Assembly: GCF_937123735.1 (NCBI RefSeq)
Contig: NZ_CAKZKL010000036.1
Location: 1-63,292 of the forward strand
Reading direction: 5' to 3'
DNA from: an uncultured Lentibacter sp.
Lineage (GTDB): Bacteria > Pseudomonadota > Alphaproteobacteria > Rhodobacterales > Rhodobacteraceae
Length of the DNA: 63,292 nucleotides
Shown here: positions 9,638 to 18,990 of the stretch, in pieces
How the letters are laid out: every line of letters starts with the position of its first letter
Numbering within the stretch: the stretch's first letter is position 1
The notes under the pieces: generated by a model
Databases searched by the model: none
What the model was told of the DNA's origin: nothing
What the model saw: only the letters and a program-made list of their open reading frames with translations
Program-made: the position numbers and the translations under genes

Positions 9638-9668
9638 TGTGATCACGCTTTTGGCCAGTGTGATCACA
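9638..9668. promoter_or_regulatory. Paired TGTGATCACA-type operator sites upstream of sdhC
   Basis: TGTGATCACG (9638-9647, one mismatch) and the perfect TGTGATCACA (9659-9668) are again 21 bp apart start to start. They lie 145-175 bp upstream of sdhC in the 259-bp gap after mch. Sequence and spacing duplicate the pair in front of sucC. Confidence 0.75.
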
Positions 9669-9812
9669 AAAACCTCTTTTGAGCCTATTTGTGGCAAAAA
9701 AGCAGGGGGCAGGGGCGTCTCTTTGCGTGACTCTTTGCGCAAAACCGTTATCAAAGGTGTAACGCATGGTGCGCTATAGAGGCGTCCTGCACAGGAACAA
9801 GAGGATATGCCC

Positions 9813-10196
9813 ATGGCCAATGGCAAACCCGTAGAGCGCCCGCTTTCACCGCATCTGTCGATCTACCGACCGCAGCTTACCTCCATAACGTCCATTCTCA
9901 CGCGGATCACCGGCAATGCGCTGATCATCTCGGCAGTGCTGGTTGTCTGGTGGCTTTTGGCGGCGGCCACGGGGCCGGGCTATTACGCCATCGCCAACAG
10001 CGTGCTGACCTCCTGGTTTGGCGATATTGTCATGAGCCTCTCGGTTCTGGGCGTCTGGTATCACTACCTCGCAGGTCTGCGGCACCTCTATTTTGATGCT
10101 GGCCACGGGTTGGACATCCCCACCGCCGAGAAGCTCGGTTGGGCCTGTCTGATCGGCTCGCTCGTTCTGACCGTAATCACATTGATCATAGTATAA
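9813..10196 (+). CDS. sdhC: Succinate dehydrogenase cytochrome b556 subunit
   Basis: A membrane anchor of complex II, 127 aa with three transmembrane helices. The motif RPLSPHLSIYRPQLTSITSI is the signature of SdhC, and WYHYLAGLRHLYFDAGHG contains the heme b-ligating histidine. It anchors SdhAB to the inner membrane and helps form the quinone site. An ATG at 9807 is in frame, but GAGG at 9801-9804 is only 2 nt from it and 8 nt from the ATG at 9813, so the second is preferred. First gene of the sdh operon. Confidence 0.95.
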   Translation: MANGKPVERPLSPHLSIYRPQLTSITSILTRITGNALIISAVLVVWWLLAAATGPGYYAIANSVLTSWFGDIVMSLSVLGVWYHYLAGLRHLYFDAGHGLDIPTAEKLGWACLIGSLVLTVITLIIV

Positions 10197-10207
10197 GGGG
10201 GCAAAAG

Positions 10208-10579
10208 ATGCGCTATCTGACAGCTCGCAAGCGCGCCGAGGGCAAAGGCTCCGCCCACCATGGCGCAGAACATCACTGGTCCATGCAGGTCAGCGCGGTG
10301 GGGCTTGCCCTGCTGGTGCCGGCTTTTGTCTTTGTCATTGGCCGCGCGCTGGGGGCCTCGCACGCCGAGGTTGCCGCCACCTTCCAGAGCCCCTTTGTGG
10401 TGATCGTCGTGGGGCTGACGCTGTTCATCGGCCTCAGCCACGCCCGCAAGGGGGCGCAGATCATGATCGAAGATTACACCAAGGGCACCACCCGCAAGGG
10501 GCTGATTATCTTCGTGACGGCTCTGACCTATCTGATGACGGCCACGGCGCTTTTCGCGCTGGCCAAACTCGCGCTTTGA
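10208..10579 (+). CDS. sdhD: Succinate dehydrogenase membrane anchor subunit
   Basis: The second membrane anchor of complex II, 123 aa. The N-terminus [20 protein letters not shown] is followed by three hydrophobic helices. [19 protein letters not shown] supplies the conserved histidine and Asp-Tyr of the heme and quinone pocket. The ATG at 10208 has GGGG upstream; an in-frame upstream start overlapping sdhC gives a non-homologous leader. It is 11 bp after sdhC and 13 bp before sdhA. Confidence 0.95.
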   Translation: MRYLTARKRAEGKGSAHHGAEHHWSMQVSAVGLALLVPAFVFVIGRALGASHAEVAATFQSPFVVIVVGLTLFIGLSHARKGAQIMIEDYTKGTTRKGLIIFVTALTYLMTATALFALAKLAL

Positions 10580-10592
10580 GGACCAAATAACC

Positions 10593-12398
10593 ATGGCTGA
10601 ATACGAATACGAAACACACGAATATGACGTTGTTGTCGTGGGCGCTGGCGGCGCGGGTTTGCGCGCCACGCTGGGCATGGCCGAGCAGGGCCTGCGCACA
10701 GCTTGCGTAACCAAGGTTTTCCCCACCCGCTCGCACACCGTTGCGGCGCAGGGCGGCATTGCCGCTTCGCTCTCCAACATGGGGCCGGATCATTGGCAGT
10801 GGCATATGTATGACACAGTCAAAGGCTCTGACTGGCTGGGCGATACCGATGCGATGGAATATCTCGCCCGCGAAGCGCCCAAGGCGGTCTATGAGCTGGA
10901 GCATTACGGCGTGCCGTTTTCGCGCACCGAAGAGGGCAAGATCTATCAGCGTCCTTTCGGGGGCCACACCACCGAGTTTGGCGAAGGCCCCGCCGTGCAG
11001 CGCACCTGCGCTGCGGCGGACCGCACCGGCCACGCCATTTTGCACACGCTGTATGGCCAGAGCCTCAAGAACAACGCCGAATTTTACATTGAATACTTCG
11101 CGATCGACCTCGTGATGAGCGAAGACGGGCAGTGCCAGGGCGTTGTCTGCTGGAAGCTTGACGATGGCACAATGCATGTCTTCAACGCCAAGATGGTCGT
11201 TCTGGCCACGGGCGGTTACGGGCGCGCTTATTTCTCGGCCACATCGGCGCACACCTGCACGGGTGATGGCGGCGGAATGGTCGCGCGGGCTGGCCTTGCG
11301 CTTCAGGATATGGAGTTTGTCCAGTTCCATCCCACCGGCATTTACGGCTCGGGCTGCCTCATCACCGAAGGCGCCCGCGGCGAAGGCGGCTATCTGACCA
11401 ACTCCGAGGGCGAGCGCTTTATGGAGCGCTACGCCCCGCAATATAAAGACCTTGCCCCGCGCGACTATGTCTCGCGCTCCATGACTATGGAAATCCGCGA
11501 GGGCCGTGGCGTGGGTGCTGAGGGCGACCATATCCACCTCAACCTGTCGCATCTACCCGCCGAGGCGCTGGCCGAGCGGCTGCCCGGTATTTCGGAAAGC
11601 GCCAAGATTTTTGCCGGTGTCGATGTCACGAAAGAGCCGATCCCGGTGATCCCGACGGTGCATTACAACATGGGCGGCGTGCCGACAAACTACTGGGGCG
11701 AGGTGATCAACCCGACGAAGAAAGACCCCAACGCCATTGTGCCGGGGCTTATGGCCGTGGGCGAGGCGGGTTGCGCAAGCGTGCATGGGGCCAACCGCCT
11801 CGGCTCCAACTCGCTGATTGACCTTGTGGTCTTTGGCCGCGCCGCCGCCATCCGCGCGGGGCAGATTGTCGACGCCGAGGCGCCCAACCCCGAGCTGAAC
11901 ACAGCCTCTGTCGATGCGGCCTTTGCCCGCTTTGACGGGCTGCGCCACGCCAAAGGCACAACCGGCACCGCCGAGCTGCGCCTTGAGATGCAAAAGACCA
12001 TGCAGGCCGATGCCGCCGTCTTCCGCACCTCCAAGACCCTCAAAGAGGGCGTCGACAAGATGGGGGCGATTGCCGGCAAGCAGGATGACCTGAAAGTCAC
12101 CGACCGCTCGCTGGTCTGGAACTCCGATCTTATGGAGACGCTGGAGCTGACCAACCTCATGCCCAACGCCCTGGCCACCATTGCCGGTGCAGAGGCGCGC
12201 AAGGAAAGCCGCGGTGCACATGCCCATGAGGATTTCACAACGCGCGATGACGAAAACTGGCGCGTGCACACGATTGCCCATCTTGAGGGCAACAGCGTGA
12301 AACTCAGCTACCGCAGCGTTGGCACCGAACCGCTCACCAGCGAAAAAGACGGTGGCATCAGCCTCAAGCGGATCGCACCGAAAGAGCGCACGTTCTGA
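10593..12398 (+). CDS. sdhA: Succinate dehydrogenase flavoprotein subunit
   Basis: The catalytic flavoprotein of complex II, 601 aa, oxidising succinate to fumarate. [20 protein letters not shown] (residues ~14-33) binds FAD, and the histidine in [10 protein letters not shown] is the covalent flavin attachment site. [27 protein letters not shown] and RGEGGYL form the substrate site. The C-terminal helical domain ends in [11 protein letters not shown]. The stop overlaps the start of the following lipoprotein gene (TGATG), which indicates translational coupling. Confidence 0.98.
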   Translation: MAEYEYETHEYDVVVVGAGGAGLRATLGMAEQGLRTACVTKVFPTRSHTVAAQGGIAASLSNMGPDHWQWHMYDTVKGSDWLGDTDAMEYLAREAPKAVYELEHYGVPFSRTEEGKIYQRPFGGHTTEFGEGPAVQRTCAAADRTGHAILHTLYGQSLKNNAEFYIEYFAIDLVMSEDGQCQGVVCWKLDDGTMHVFNAKMVVLATGGYGRAYFSATSAHTCTGDGGGMVARAGLALQDMEFVQFHPTGIYGSGCLITEGARGEGGYLTNSEGERFMERYAPQYKDLAPRDYVSRSMTMEIREGRGVGAEGDHIHLNLSHLPAEALAERLPGISESAKIFAGVDVTKEPIPVIPTVHYNMGGVPTNYWGEVINPTKKDPNAIVPGLMAVGEAGCASVHGANRLGSNSLIDLVVFGRAAAIRAGQIVDAEAPNPELNTASVDAAFARFDGLRHAKGTTGTAELRLEMQKTMQADAAVFRTSKTLKEGVDKMGAIAGKQDDLKVTDRSLVWNSDLMETLELTNLMPNALATIAGAEARKESRGAHAHEDFTTRDDENWRVHTIAHLEGNSVKLSYRSVGTEPLTSEKDGGISLKRIAPKERTF

Positions 12399-12736
12399 TG
12401 GGTTTGCGCGCGGCATATCTTGCAGGGGCGCTCGCGCTGCTTGCGGGCTGTGACACGGCCGAAAAGGCCGTGGACGATGCCGCGCGGGTGACGGCCAAGG
12501 CCACGGTGGAGAAGGTGCTGACAGCCCATCTCCCTCAAAGCCTGGCCCAAAGCCAGATCACGCCCTATTCAGAGTGCATCCTCACCCATGCCAGCGGGCG
12601 CGAGCTGTTCCGGCTGTCGCGCGCCGCGATCACGGGGGTTGCGCCCAGCACAATCGGTTTGGTGACGGATATTATCCAGCGCCCCGCCACAACCACATGT
12701 ATTGCCAAGGCTTCCACGGGCCTTTTGGCCTCCTAA
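12398..12736 (+). CDS. Small lipoprotein embedded in the sdh operon
   Basis: A 112-aa protein with a lipoprotein signal peptide: [18 protein letters not shown], lipobox LAGC with the lipidated cysteine at residue 18. The mature part has two further cysteines (YSECILTHA and TTTCIAKAS) and the segment [23 protein letters not shown] recognise no domain. The start overlaps the sdhA stop by one base and the gene ends 13 bp before sdhB, so it is translated with complex II. I believe a similar gene occurs at this place in other Rhodobacterales, but I cannot verify that here. A role in complex II assembly is only an inference from position. Confidence 0.8.
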   Translation: MGLRAAYLAGALALLAGCDTAEKAVDDAARVTAKATVEKVLTAHLPQSLAQSQITPYSECILTHASGRELFRLSRAAITGVAPSTIGLVTDIIQRPATTTCIAKASTGLLAS

Positions 12737-12749
12737 AGGAGAAAAAGAG

Positions 12750-13535
12750 ATGGCCGAGTTCAGACTTCCAGTAAACAGTCGTATCACCACGGGCAAGACA
12801 TGGCCCAAGCCCGAAGGCGCCACCAACCTGCGCCAGTTCGACATTTACCGCTGGAACCCGGATGACGGGAAAAACCCCAGCGTGGACACCTATTTTGTGG
12901 ATATGGACAGCTGCGGGCCAATGATTTTGGACGCGCTGATCAAGATCAAGAACGAAATCGACCCGACGCTGACCTTCCGCCGCTCTTGCCGCGAAGGCAT
13001 TTGCGGCTCCTGTGCGATGAACATTGACGGCGTCAACACGCTGGCCTGTATCTATGGCATGGATGAGGTGAAAGACGGCACGGTTGTGAAGGTCTACCCG
13101 CTGCCGCATATGCCGGTCGTCAAGGATCTCATTCCGGATCTCACGCATTTCTATGCCCAGCACGCGAGCATCATGCCCTGGCTGGAAACCAAGACAAACC
13201 GGCCGCAGAAAGAGTGGAAACAGTCGATCGGGGACCGCAAGAAGCTTGACGGGCTTTATGAATGCGTGATGTGCGCCTGCTGCTCGACCTCTTGCCCGAG
13301 CTACTGGTGGAATTCGGACAGATATCTCGGCCCGGCTGCCCTGCTCCATGCTTACCGCTGGGTGATTGACAGCCGCGACGAGGCCACAGGCGAGCGGCTC
13401 GATGATCTGGAAGATCCGTTCAAGCTCTATCGCTGCCACACGATCATGAACTGTGCCAAGACCTGCCCCAAGGGGCTCAATCCGGCCAAGGCGATTTCCG
13501 AACTCAAGCGGATGCAGGTCAACCGCGTTGTTTGA
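12750..13535 (+). CDS. sdhB: Succinate dehydrogenase iron-sulfur subunit
   Basis: The electron-transfer subunit of complex II, 261 aa. [22 protein letters not shown] ligates the [2Fe-2S] cluster. [16 protein letters not shown] and [17 protein letters not shown] supply the [4Fe-4S] and [3Fe-4S] cysteines. The ATG at 12750 follows AAAGGAG. An in-frame start at 12702 lies inside the lipoprotein gene and adds a non-homologous leader. It is the last gene of the operon, with a terminator-like hairpin about 30 bp downstream. Confidence 0.98.
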   Translation: MAEFRLPVNSRITTGKTWPKPEGATNLRQFDIYRWNPDDGKNPSVDTYFVDMDSCGPMILDALIKIKNEIDPTLTFRRSCREGICGSCAMNIDGVNTLACIYGMDEVKDGTVVKVYPLPHMPVVKDLIPDLTHFYAQHASIMPWLETKTNRPQKEWKQSIGDRKKLDGLYECVMCACCSTSCPSYWWNSDRYLGPAALLHAYRWVIDSRDEATGERLDDLEDPFKLYRCHTIMNCAKTCPKGLNPAKAISELKRMQVNRVV

Positions 13536-13564
13536 GGCGCTGATTTAGCAGGTTTATTATTGCG

Positions 13565-13596
13565 GGCAGCGTCCATCGGGGGCTGCCTGTTTCTTT
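13565..13596 (+). terminator. Probable terminator of the sdh operon
   Basis: GGCAGC (13565-13570) pairs with GCTGCC (13582-13587), followed by the T-rich TGTTTCTTT. The stem is short but correctly placed after sdhB. Confidence 0.55.
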
Positions 13597-13688
13597 GCGG
13601 GCTGAGGCTTTCGGAGCGCGTGATTGGCCTTGCCCCGCGCGGCGGGCTGGCGCTAACCTGGCGCGCAGGCCTTGCGCTTGTTCGCGCG

Positions 13689-13707
13689 CCCCGCCAGAGG
13701 GGCGGGG
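13689..13707 (+). other. GC-rich hairpin upstream of the DUF1989 gene
   Basis: CCCCGCC (13689-13695) pairs with GGCGGGG (13701-13707) around a 5-nt loop. It ends 20 bp before the start codon at 13728 and just before the Shine-Dalgarno AGGGAG. It may affect translation initiation; no function is known. Confidence 0.4.
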
Positions 13708-13727
13708 CCACAGAGGGAGACGCCGCT

Positions 13728-14570
13728 ATGAAGGCACCAGAAGATGCGGCCGCGCGCCGCGCTGTGACACCAGTGATCTGTTATCCCAACGACACCCTGC
13801 CCAGACCGCCGATGGCACTCTACCGCGCCGCGCGCGCGGGGGCTAAGAAGATCGGCGAGGCCCTGGCCGCGCCGCGCGCGGCCTGTAGCTTTGAGGTGCC
13901 GCAGGGCTGTTTTTTTCGCATCACGAGCGTCGAGGGGCCGCAAGTGGGCGATCTCAACCTGTGGAACCGCAACGATCTGGGCGAGCGCTTCTACTCGGGC
14001 AAGACCCGTGCGCTGCACGGCACGCATCTCACCGCGGGCGAGCGGATGTGGAGCAGCCTGCCGCATCTGCGCCCGATGGCCACCATCCTCGAGGACACGC
14101 TGGGCTGGTATGGCATCGACGCCTATGGCGGCGCGGTGCATGACGTGATCGGCACGCGCTGTGACCCCTACACCGGCAATTTGCTATCGGGCGCGCAGTA
14201 TCACCACTGCTGCCACTCCAACCTGACGCGGGCATTGGCCGACCATCTGGGCGTGAGCCTCGCGGAGGCCGAGCCGCATGTGCATGATGTGCTCAACGTG
14301 TTTATGTGCACCGGCTTCACGCGGGACACAGGGCAGTATTTCATGAAGGCCAGCCCCGTGCGGGTGGGGGATTATCTGGAGTTTTTCGCCGAGATTGACC
14401 TTTTGGGCGCTTTGTCGGCTTGCCCCGGAGGGGACTGCTCCAGCGAGCACACCTCTGATGCGGCGGCTTGCTATCCGCTGCTGGTGGAGGTGTTTGAGCC
14501 CGCCGAGGGCGCGCTTGCGGGCTGGGAGGCCCCTTTGCCGAACGGCTATGACGGCAGTCACGGGCGGTAG
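13728..14570 (+). CDS. DUF1989 / urea carboxylase-associated family protein
   Basis: A 280-aa protein of the DUF1989 family, which is often encoded near urea carboxylase or aminomethyltransferase-like genes and carries conserved metal-ligand-like Cys and His residues. Visible family markers are VGDLNLWNRNDLGERFYSGKTRALHGTHL, DVIGTRCDPYTG, YHHCCHSNLTRAL and LNVFMCTGF. No catalytic activity is established. The ATG at 13728 has AGGGAG 8 nt upstream; longer in-frame starts run into the sdh terminator region. Neither neighbour is a urea gene, so its context does not explain it. Confidence 0.8.
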   Translation: MKAPEDAAARRAVTPVICYPNDTLPRPPMALYRAARAGAKKIGEALAAPRAACSFEVPQGCFFRITSVEGPQVGDLNLWNRNDLGERFYSGKTRALHGTHLTAGERMWSSLPHLRPMATILEDTLGWYGIDAYGGAVHDVIGTRCDPYTGNLLSGAQYHHCCHSNLTRALADHLGVSLAEAEPHVHDVLNVFMCTGFTRDTGQYFMKASPVRVGDYLEFFAEIDLLGALSACPGGDCSSEHTSDAAACYPLLVEVFEPAEGALAGWEAPLPNGYDGSHGR

Positions 14571-14588
14571 GGTTTGGATCGGTTTCGC

Positions 14589-14605
14589 ATTGCGCTGCGC
14601 GCAAT
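14589..14605. repeat. Small palindromic element between converging genes
   Basis: ATTGCGC-TGC-GCGCAAT is a perfect 7-bp stem, within a longer imperfect repeat that starts GGTTTCGC and ends CCGACC. It sits directly before the DUF1989/deoD terminator. Confidence 0.5.
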
Positions 14606-14614
14606 CCGACCAAG

Positions 14615-14638
14615 GCGAGAGGGGCCAGCCCCTCTCGC
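14615..14638. terminator. Bidirectional terminator between DUF1989 gene and deoD
   Basis: GCGAGAGGGGC (14615-14625) pairs perfectly with GCCCCTCTCGC (14628-14638). It lies between two converging genes. The T-tract on the plus side is delayed (GTATTTTTG, 14651-14659). Confidence 0.6.
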
Positions 14639-14672
14639 GCTCTCCCCGAGGTATTTTTGACCAGAAGAAGGG

Positions 14673-15380
14673 TTAAGAAGGGAAGGCGGCTTTTAGGGCG
14701 ATTTGGACCATATCGCCGAAGCTGCTCTGGCGCTCGGAGCTGGGCAGGGCTTCGCCTGTTTGCAGGTGGTCGGAGACGGTGAGCACGGCCAGGGCGCGTG
14801 CGCCGAAGCGGGCGGCGACGGTGTAGAGCTCGGCGGCCTCCATCTCGACGGCGAGGATGCCGTGGCGGGTCATTTGCTCGGTGAGGTCGGGGCGCTCGTC
14901 ATAGAAGACATCGGAGGAGTAGATGCCGCCCACATGGGGCGCTGTGCCCATGGCCTCGGCGGCGTTGACGGCGGTGCGCAGAAGCGAGAAATCGGCTGTG
15001 GGGGCGAAGTTCACTTCGCGAAAGAGGCCCATGGAGGGGGTGTTGAGCGAGGTGGCGCTCATGGCGATGATCACGTCGCGGATTTTCACATGTGCCTGCA
15101 TGGCCCCGCAGGAGCCGATGCGGATGAGGGTTTTGGCGCCATAGTCGCGGATCAGCTCGTTGGCGTAGATTGACAGGCTCGCCATGCCCATGCCCGAGCC
15201 GTGGATCGTGACAGGGTGGCCCTGATAGGTGCCTGTATAGCCGAGCATACCGCGCACCTCATTGACGAGTCGGGGGGTGTCCAGGAAGGTTTCGGCAGCC
15301 CATTTGGCGCGCAAGGGATCGCCGGGCATGAGGACGGTTTCGGCGATATCGCCTTTGCTTGCGCCAATATGGGGGGTCAT
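14673..15380 (-). CDS. deoD: Purine nucleoside phosphorylase, DeoD type
   Basis: Cleaves purine (deoxy)nucleosides with phosphate in nucleoside salvage. At 235 aa it is a standard DeoD-type PNP. Markers are [39 protein letters not shown] (phosphate site), [21 protein letters not shown] (ribose-binding Met-Glu) and LTVSDHL with the catalytic Asp. It lies 68 bp downstream of ecm on the same strand. A strong hairpin in that gap covers its Shine-Dalgarno sequence. Confidence 0.95.
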   Translation of the reverse strand: MTPHIGASKGDIAETVLMPGDPLRAKWAAETFLDTPRLVNEVRGMLGYTGTYQGHPVTIHGSGMGMASLSIYANELIRDYGAKTLIRIGSCGAMQAHVKIRDVIIAMSATSLNTPSMGLFREVNFAPTADFSLLRTAVNAAEAMGTAPHVGGIYSSDVFYDERPDLTEQMTRHGILAVEMEAAELYTVAARFGARALAVLTVSDHLQTGEALPSSERQSSFGDMVQIALKAAFPS

Positions 15381-15387
15381 TGTCAGG

Positions 15388-15430
15388 GCCTTTCGCTTGA
15401 TTTGGCTCTAGTATGGCCAAAGCGAAAGGC
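15388..15430 (-). promoter_or_regulatory. Long hairpin covering the deoD ribosome-binding site
   Basis: GCCTTTCGCTT (15388-15398) is a perfect 11-bp inverted repeat of AAGCGAAAGGC (15420-15430), with a further TGGC/GCCA inner stem. On the minus strand the 3' arm contains GAAAGG, the only Shine-Dalgarno candidate for deoD, 9-14 nt before its ATG. There is no T-tract, so sequestration of the ribosome-binding site is more likely than termination. Confidence 0.6.
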
Positions 15431-15448
15431 TCTGCAATGGGGCTTGGG

Positions 15449-17416
15449 TTATTCTGCGGCTTCGGCCTTGGGATCGGCCAGGGTGATCACATCCATCATG
15501 ATGGTGTTGAGCTCGAAATCCTTGGGCGTATAGACCCGCGCAACCCCCATGGCCAGAAGGCGTTTGGCATCGTCATCCGGGATGATGCCGCCGACGATCA
15601 CCGGGATATGCGACAGCCCGGCCGCTTGCATCCGCTGCATCAGCTCTTCCACCAGCGGGATATGGCTGCCTGAGAGGATCGAGAGGCCCACCACATGGGA
15701 CATCTCTTCTTGCGCGGCGCGCACCAGCTCTTCGGGGGTGAGGCGGATGCCGTCATATTTGATCTTCATGCCGCAGTCGCGGGCGCGGAAGGCGATCTGC
15801 TCGGCCCCGTTGGAATGGCCATCCAGGCCCGGTTTGCCGATGAGAAAGCTGAGCCGGCGGCCGAGCTTATCAGACATATGGTCTACAGCGGCGCGCAGCT
15901 CATCCAGCCCTTCGGTCTTGTTGGAGGGCGCAGGCGAAACCCCCGTCGGCCCGCGGTATTCGCCGTGCACGGCGCGCATCTGGGCGGCCCATTCGCCTGT
16001 TGTGGCCCCGGCTTTGGCGGCGGCGATGGAGGCGGGCATGATGTTTGCGCCCGTGGCGGCGGCGTCGCGCAGCGCGGTGAGGGCCGCTTGCACGGCCGCT
16101 TCGTCGCGCGCGGCGCGCCAGTCTTCAAGGCGGCCGATCTGCTCGGCTTCCACGGCCGGATCAACCGTCATGATGCCGCCATCGGCACTCATGAGCGGGC
16201 TTGGCTCGGTCTGGGTGTATTTGTTCACGCCCACCACCACGGTTTCACCCGCTTCGATGCGCCCGAGGCGCTCGGCGTTGGAGCTGACAAGCTGGGATTT
16301 CATATAGTCAATCGCGGCCACGGCGCCGCCCATGCCATCGAGCCCTGCCAACTCGTGGCGCGCGCCCTCTTTCAGCGCCTCCACCTTGGCGTCAACGGCG
16401 GGGTTGCCATCAAACAGGTCGTCATATTCCAAGAGGTCGGTCTCAAAGGCCATGATCTGTTGCATCCGCATCGACCATTGCTGATCCCAGGGGCGGGGCA
16501 GACCGAGGGCCTCGTTCCAGGCCGGGAGCTGCACAGCGCGCGCGCGGGCCTTTTTGGAGAGCGTCACGGCGAGCATCTCGATGAGAATGCGGTAGACGTT
16601 GTTCTCGGGCTGCTGCTCGGTGAGGCCCAGCGAGTTCACCTGCACACCATAGCGGAAGCGGCGGAACTTGGGGTCTGTCACACCGTAGCGCTCTTGCAGG
16701 ATCTCGTCCCAGAGATCGACAAAGGCGCGCATCTTGCACATTTCGGTGACAAAGCGGATGCCCGCATTGACGAAAAAGGAAATCCGCCCGCAAAGCGCGG
16801 GGAAGTCCTCGGCGGGCACGCGGGGCTTGAGCTCGTCGAGCACGGCCACGGCGGTGGCGAGGGCAAAGGCCAGTTCCTGTTCTGGCGTCGCGCCGGCTTC
16901 CTGCAAGTGATAGGAACAGACGTTCATCGGGTTCCACTTTGGCACATGGGTGTAGCAATATTCGGCCACATCGCCGATCATCTTGAGGCTCGGCGCGGGC
17001 GGGCAGACATAGGTGCCGCGGCTGAGATATTCCTTGATCAGATCGTTTTGCACTGTGCCTTGCAGCTTGGTGACATCGGCGCCCTGTTCCTCGGCCACGG
17101 CAATATAGAGCGCAAGCAGCCATGGGGCGGTGGCGTTGATGGTCATCGAGGTGTTCATCTGCTCAAGCGGGATATCCTTGAACAGGCTGCGCATGTCACC
17201 CAGGTGGCAGACGGGCACGCCCACCTTGCCGACTTCGCCGCGCGCCAGCACATGATCGCTGTCATAACCTGTCTGGGTGGGCAGATCGAAGGCGACGGAC
17301 AGACCTGTCTGACCCTTCTCAAGGTTGGCGCGGTAAAGCGCGTTTGAGGCCTTCGCGGTGGAATGGCCCGCATAGGTTCTGATGAGCCAGGGGCGGTCTT
17401 TTTGCACTTGCGTCAT
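15449..17416 (-). CDS. ecm: Ethylmalonyl-CoA mutase
   Basis: An adenosylcobalamin-dependent mutase converting (2R)-ethylmalonyl-CoA to (2S)-methylsuccinyl-CoA in the ethylmalonyl-CoA pathway. The 655-aa protein has the acyl-CoA mutase barrel (RPWLIRTYAGHSTAKASNALYR, SVAFDLPTQTGYDSDH, MNTSMTINATAPWLLALYIA, SRGTYVCPPAPSLKMIGD). The C-terminal B12 domain holds IGKPGLDGHSNGAEQIA, the DxHxxG cobalt-ligand motif. SRGTYVCPPAPS and the overall length separate Ecm from methylmalonyl-CoA mutase. ccr, its pathway partner, is 1.7 kb away. A CGTTGCAA element lies 36 bp upstream of the start. Confidence 0.95.
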   Translation of the reverse strand: MTQVQKDRPWLIRTYAGHSTAKASNALYRANLEKGQTGLSVAFDLPTQTGYDSDHVLARGEVGKVGVPVCHLGDMRSLFKDIPLEQMNTSMTINATAPWLLALYIAVAEEQGADVTKLQGTVQNDLIKEYLSRGTYVCPPAPSLKMIGDVAEYCYTHVPKWNPMNVCSYHLQEAGATPEQELAFALATAVAVLDELKPRVPAEDFPALCGRISFFVNAGIRFVTEMCKMRAFVDLWDEILQERYGVTDPKFRRFRYGVQVNSLGLTEQQPENNVYRILIEMLAVTLSKKARARAVQLPAWNEALGLPRPWDQQWSMRMQQIMAFETDLLEYDDLFDGNPAVDAKVEALKEGARHELAGLDGMGGAVAAIDYMKSQLVSSNAERLGRIEAGETVVVGVNKYTQTEPSPLMSADGGIMTVDPAVEAEQIGRLEDWRAARDEAAVQAALTALRDAAATGANIMPASIAAAKAGATTGEWAAQMRAVHGEYRGPTGVSPAPSNKTEGLDELRAAVDHMSDKLGRRLSFLIGKPGLDGHSNGAEQIAFRARDCGMKIKYDGIRLTPEELVRAAQEEMSHVVGLSILSGSHIPLVEELMQRMQAAGLSHIPVIVGGIIPDDDAKRLLAMGVARVYTPKDFELNTIMMDVITLADPKAEAAE

Positions 17417-17451
17417 GGGGGCCTCGTGAATCAGTTTGAGTAATTATCTTA

Positions 17452-17461
17452 CGTTGCAAGC
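17452..17461. promoter_or_regulatory. CGTTGCAAGC element upstream of ecm (RamB/PccR-like)
   Basis: Read toward ecm, the site is AGCTTGCAACG, 36-45 bp upstream of the start codon. It shares CGTTGCAA with the ccr promoter. The RamB/PccR (ScfR) family of short-chain acyl-CoA regulators recognises TTTGCAAA-type cores, so this is a candidate for coordinated ethylmalonyl-CoA pathway control. Confidence 0.45.
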
Positions 17462-17580
17462 TTAATACTTGGAATTTTCTGGCGCGTCAATTCGCTGCGT
17501 TGCGGCGTAGTTGCGGCTTTGGTGCAGGGCATTGGCGCCAAGAGGCTTGCAACGGCGCGCCGTTCTGACAAACATGCTTC

Positions 17581-18936
17581 ATGTTTCAACCGGTGCAAAT
17601 CCCGTTTTGGCTTTTGCTGGTCATCCTGCTGTTTGCGGCGGTGACATTTGCCTCGCATTTTCTATTCCCCTCGGTGCGCTGGTTTTTCCGCCGGCGAATG
17701 GAAAGGGCGGTGGCGCGGCTCAACAGGCGGCTGGTGCGGCCCATAGAGCCGTTCAAACTCGCGCGCCGCCACGATATGATCCAGCGGTTGCTCTATGACG
17801 GCGAGGTTTGGGCGGCGATCTCGGAACATGCCAAAGAGCAGGGGGTGCCTGAGAATGTCGCCTTTGAGCGGGCGCGGCGCTATGCCCGCGAGATTGTGCC
17901 CTCGTTCAGCGCCACGCTCTACTACGGCTTTGCGATTCGCCTGGCGCGGTTTGTGTCGCGCCGGCTTTATCGGGTGCGCCTGGGCGCTCTGGCGCGCGAA
18001 AAGCTGGCGCAGGTTGACCGTGAGGCCACCGTGGTTTTTGTCATGAACCACCGCAGCAATATGGATTATGTGCTGGTGACCTACCTTGCCGCCGAGCAGA
18101 GCGCGCTCTCTTATGCTGTGGGCGAGTGGGCGCGGGTCTGGCCCTTGAGCCGGCTGATCCGCGCGATGGGGGCTTATTTCATCCGCCGCAAATCGCGGGG
18201 GGCGCTCTATCGCCGCGTGCTGGCGCGCTATGTGGCGCTGGCCACCGACGGGGGGGTGACGCAGGCGGTTTTCCCCGAGGGTGGGCTTTCGCTTGATGGG
18301 GCGCTGGCCGACCCCAAGCTGGGGATCCTGAGCTATATCATCAACGGCTATCACCCGGAAAACCGCGATGTGGTCTTTGTGCCGGTGGCGCTCAATTATG
18401 ACCGGGTGTTTGAGGACAGGCTGTTGGTGGCCGCTGGGCAGCGGGGCGACAGGCGGTTTGGCGCGCGCATTTCGGTGGTGCTCAAATACATGTGCCGCAT
18501 CACATGGCGCTGGGCCACGGGGCGGTATCACCGCTTTGGCTATGCGGCGGTGAGCTTTGGGGCGCCGGTGTCGCTGCGCGGCTTTGCGGGCGCGGCGCCG
18601 GTCGATGTGGCGGCGCTGGCCAGCACCCTCATGGAGCGGATCGGGGCTGTTGTGCCCGTGTTGCCGGTGCCGCTGGCGGCGCAGGTTTTTTTGCAGGCCA
18701 AAGCGCCTCTCACCCGCGCCGGCTATGGCGCGGCCTTTGAGGCGCTTGTGGCGGCGCTGCCAGAGGCGCATATCCACGTCCCGCGCGAAGATATGGCCTA
18801 TGCGCGCGACTATGGGTTGCAAAACCTGGTGGCGCGCGGCTTTGTCGACGAAACCGATGGCCACTACCGGATTTCGGAAAAAGCCGCGCCAATGCTGCGC
18901 TTTTATGGCAATTCCATTGCCCATTTGCTGCGCTAG
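17581..18936 (+). CDS. PlsB-like glycerol-3-phosphate acyltransferase
   Basis: A 451-aa membrane-associated acyltransferase. An N-terminal hydrophobic helix (residues ~8-30) is followed by the PlsC-type catalytic core: VMNHRSNMDYVL has the H-x4-D motif, GAYFIRRKSRG the second block, and VFPEGGLSLDG the third. VVFVPVALNYDRVFEDR is also typical of PlsB. It probably acylates glycerol-3-phosphate in phospholipid synthesis, although it is shorter than E. coli PlsB (~800 aa). Divergent from ecm, with a weak ribosome-binding site. This gene between ecm and ccr is, as I recall, also found in other Rhodobacterales. Confidence 0.8.
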   Translation: MFQPVQIPFWLLLVILLFAAVTFASHFLFPSVRWFFRRRMERAVARLNRRLVRPIEPFKLARRHDMIQRLLYDGEVWAAISEHAKEQGVPENVAFERARRYAREIVPSFSATLYYGFAIRLARFVSRRLYRVRLGALAREKLAQVDREATVVFVMNHRSNMDYVLVTYLAAEQSALSYAVGEWARVWPLSRLIRAMGAYFIRRKSRGALYRRVLARYVALATDGGVTQAVFPEGGLSLDGALADPKLGILSYIINGYHPENRDVVFVPVALNYDRVFEDRLLVAAGQRGDRRFGARISVVLKYMCRITWRWATGRYHRFGYAAVSFGAPVSLRGFAGAAPVDVAALASTLMERIGAVVPVLPVPLAAQVFLQAKAPLTRAGYGAAFEALVAALPEAHIHVPREDMAYARDYGLQNLVARGFVDETDGHYRISEKAAPMLRFYGNSIAHLLR

Positions 18937-18990
18937 CGAAAGTCTTTCTGCACTCGCTCGGTTATAAAATTACAAAAATGATCCATTTAG

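Noticed and set aside
15481..15500. Further TGATCAC copies outside promoters (ecm, lppC, permease coding regions)
   Set aside because: Single sites inside genes, without the 21-bp partner that defines the suc and sdh operators.
15695..17347. 550-aa plus-strand ORF opposite ecm
   Set aside because: Antisense shadow of a well-conserved gene, with His/Ala/Gly-rich nonsense composition.
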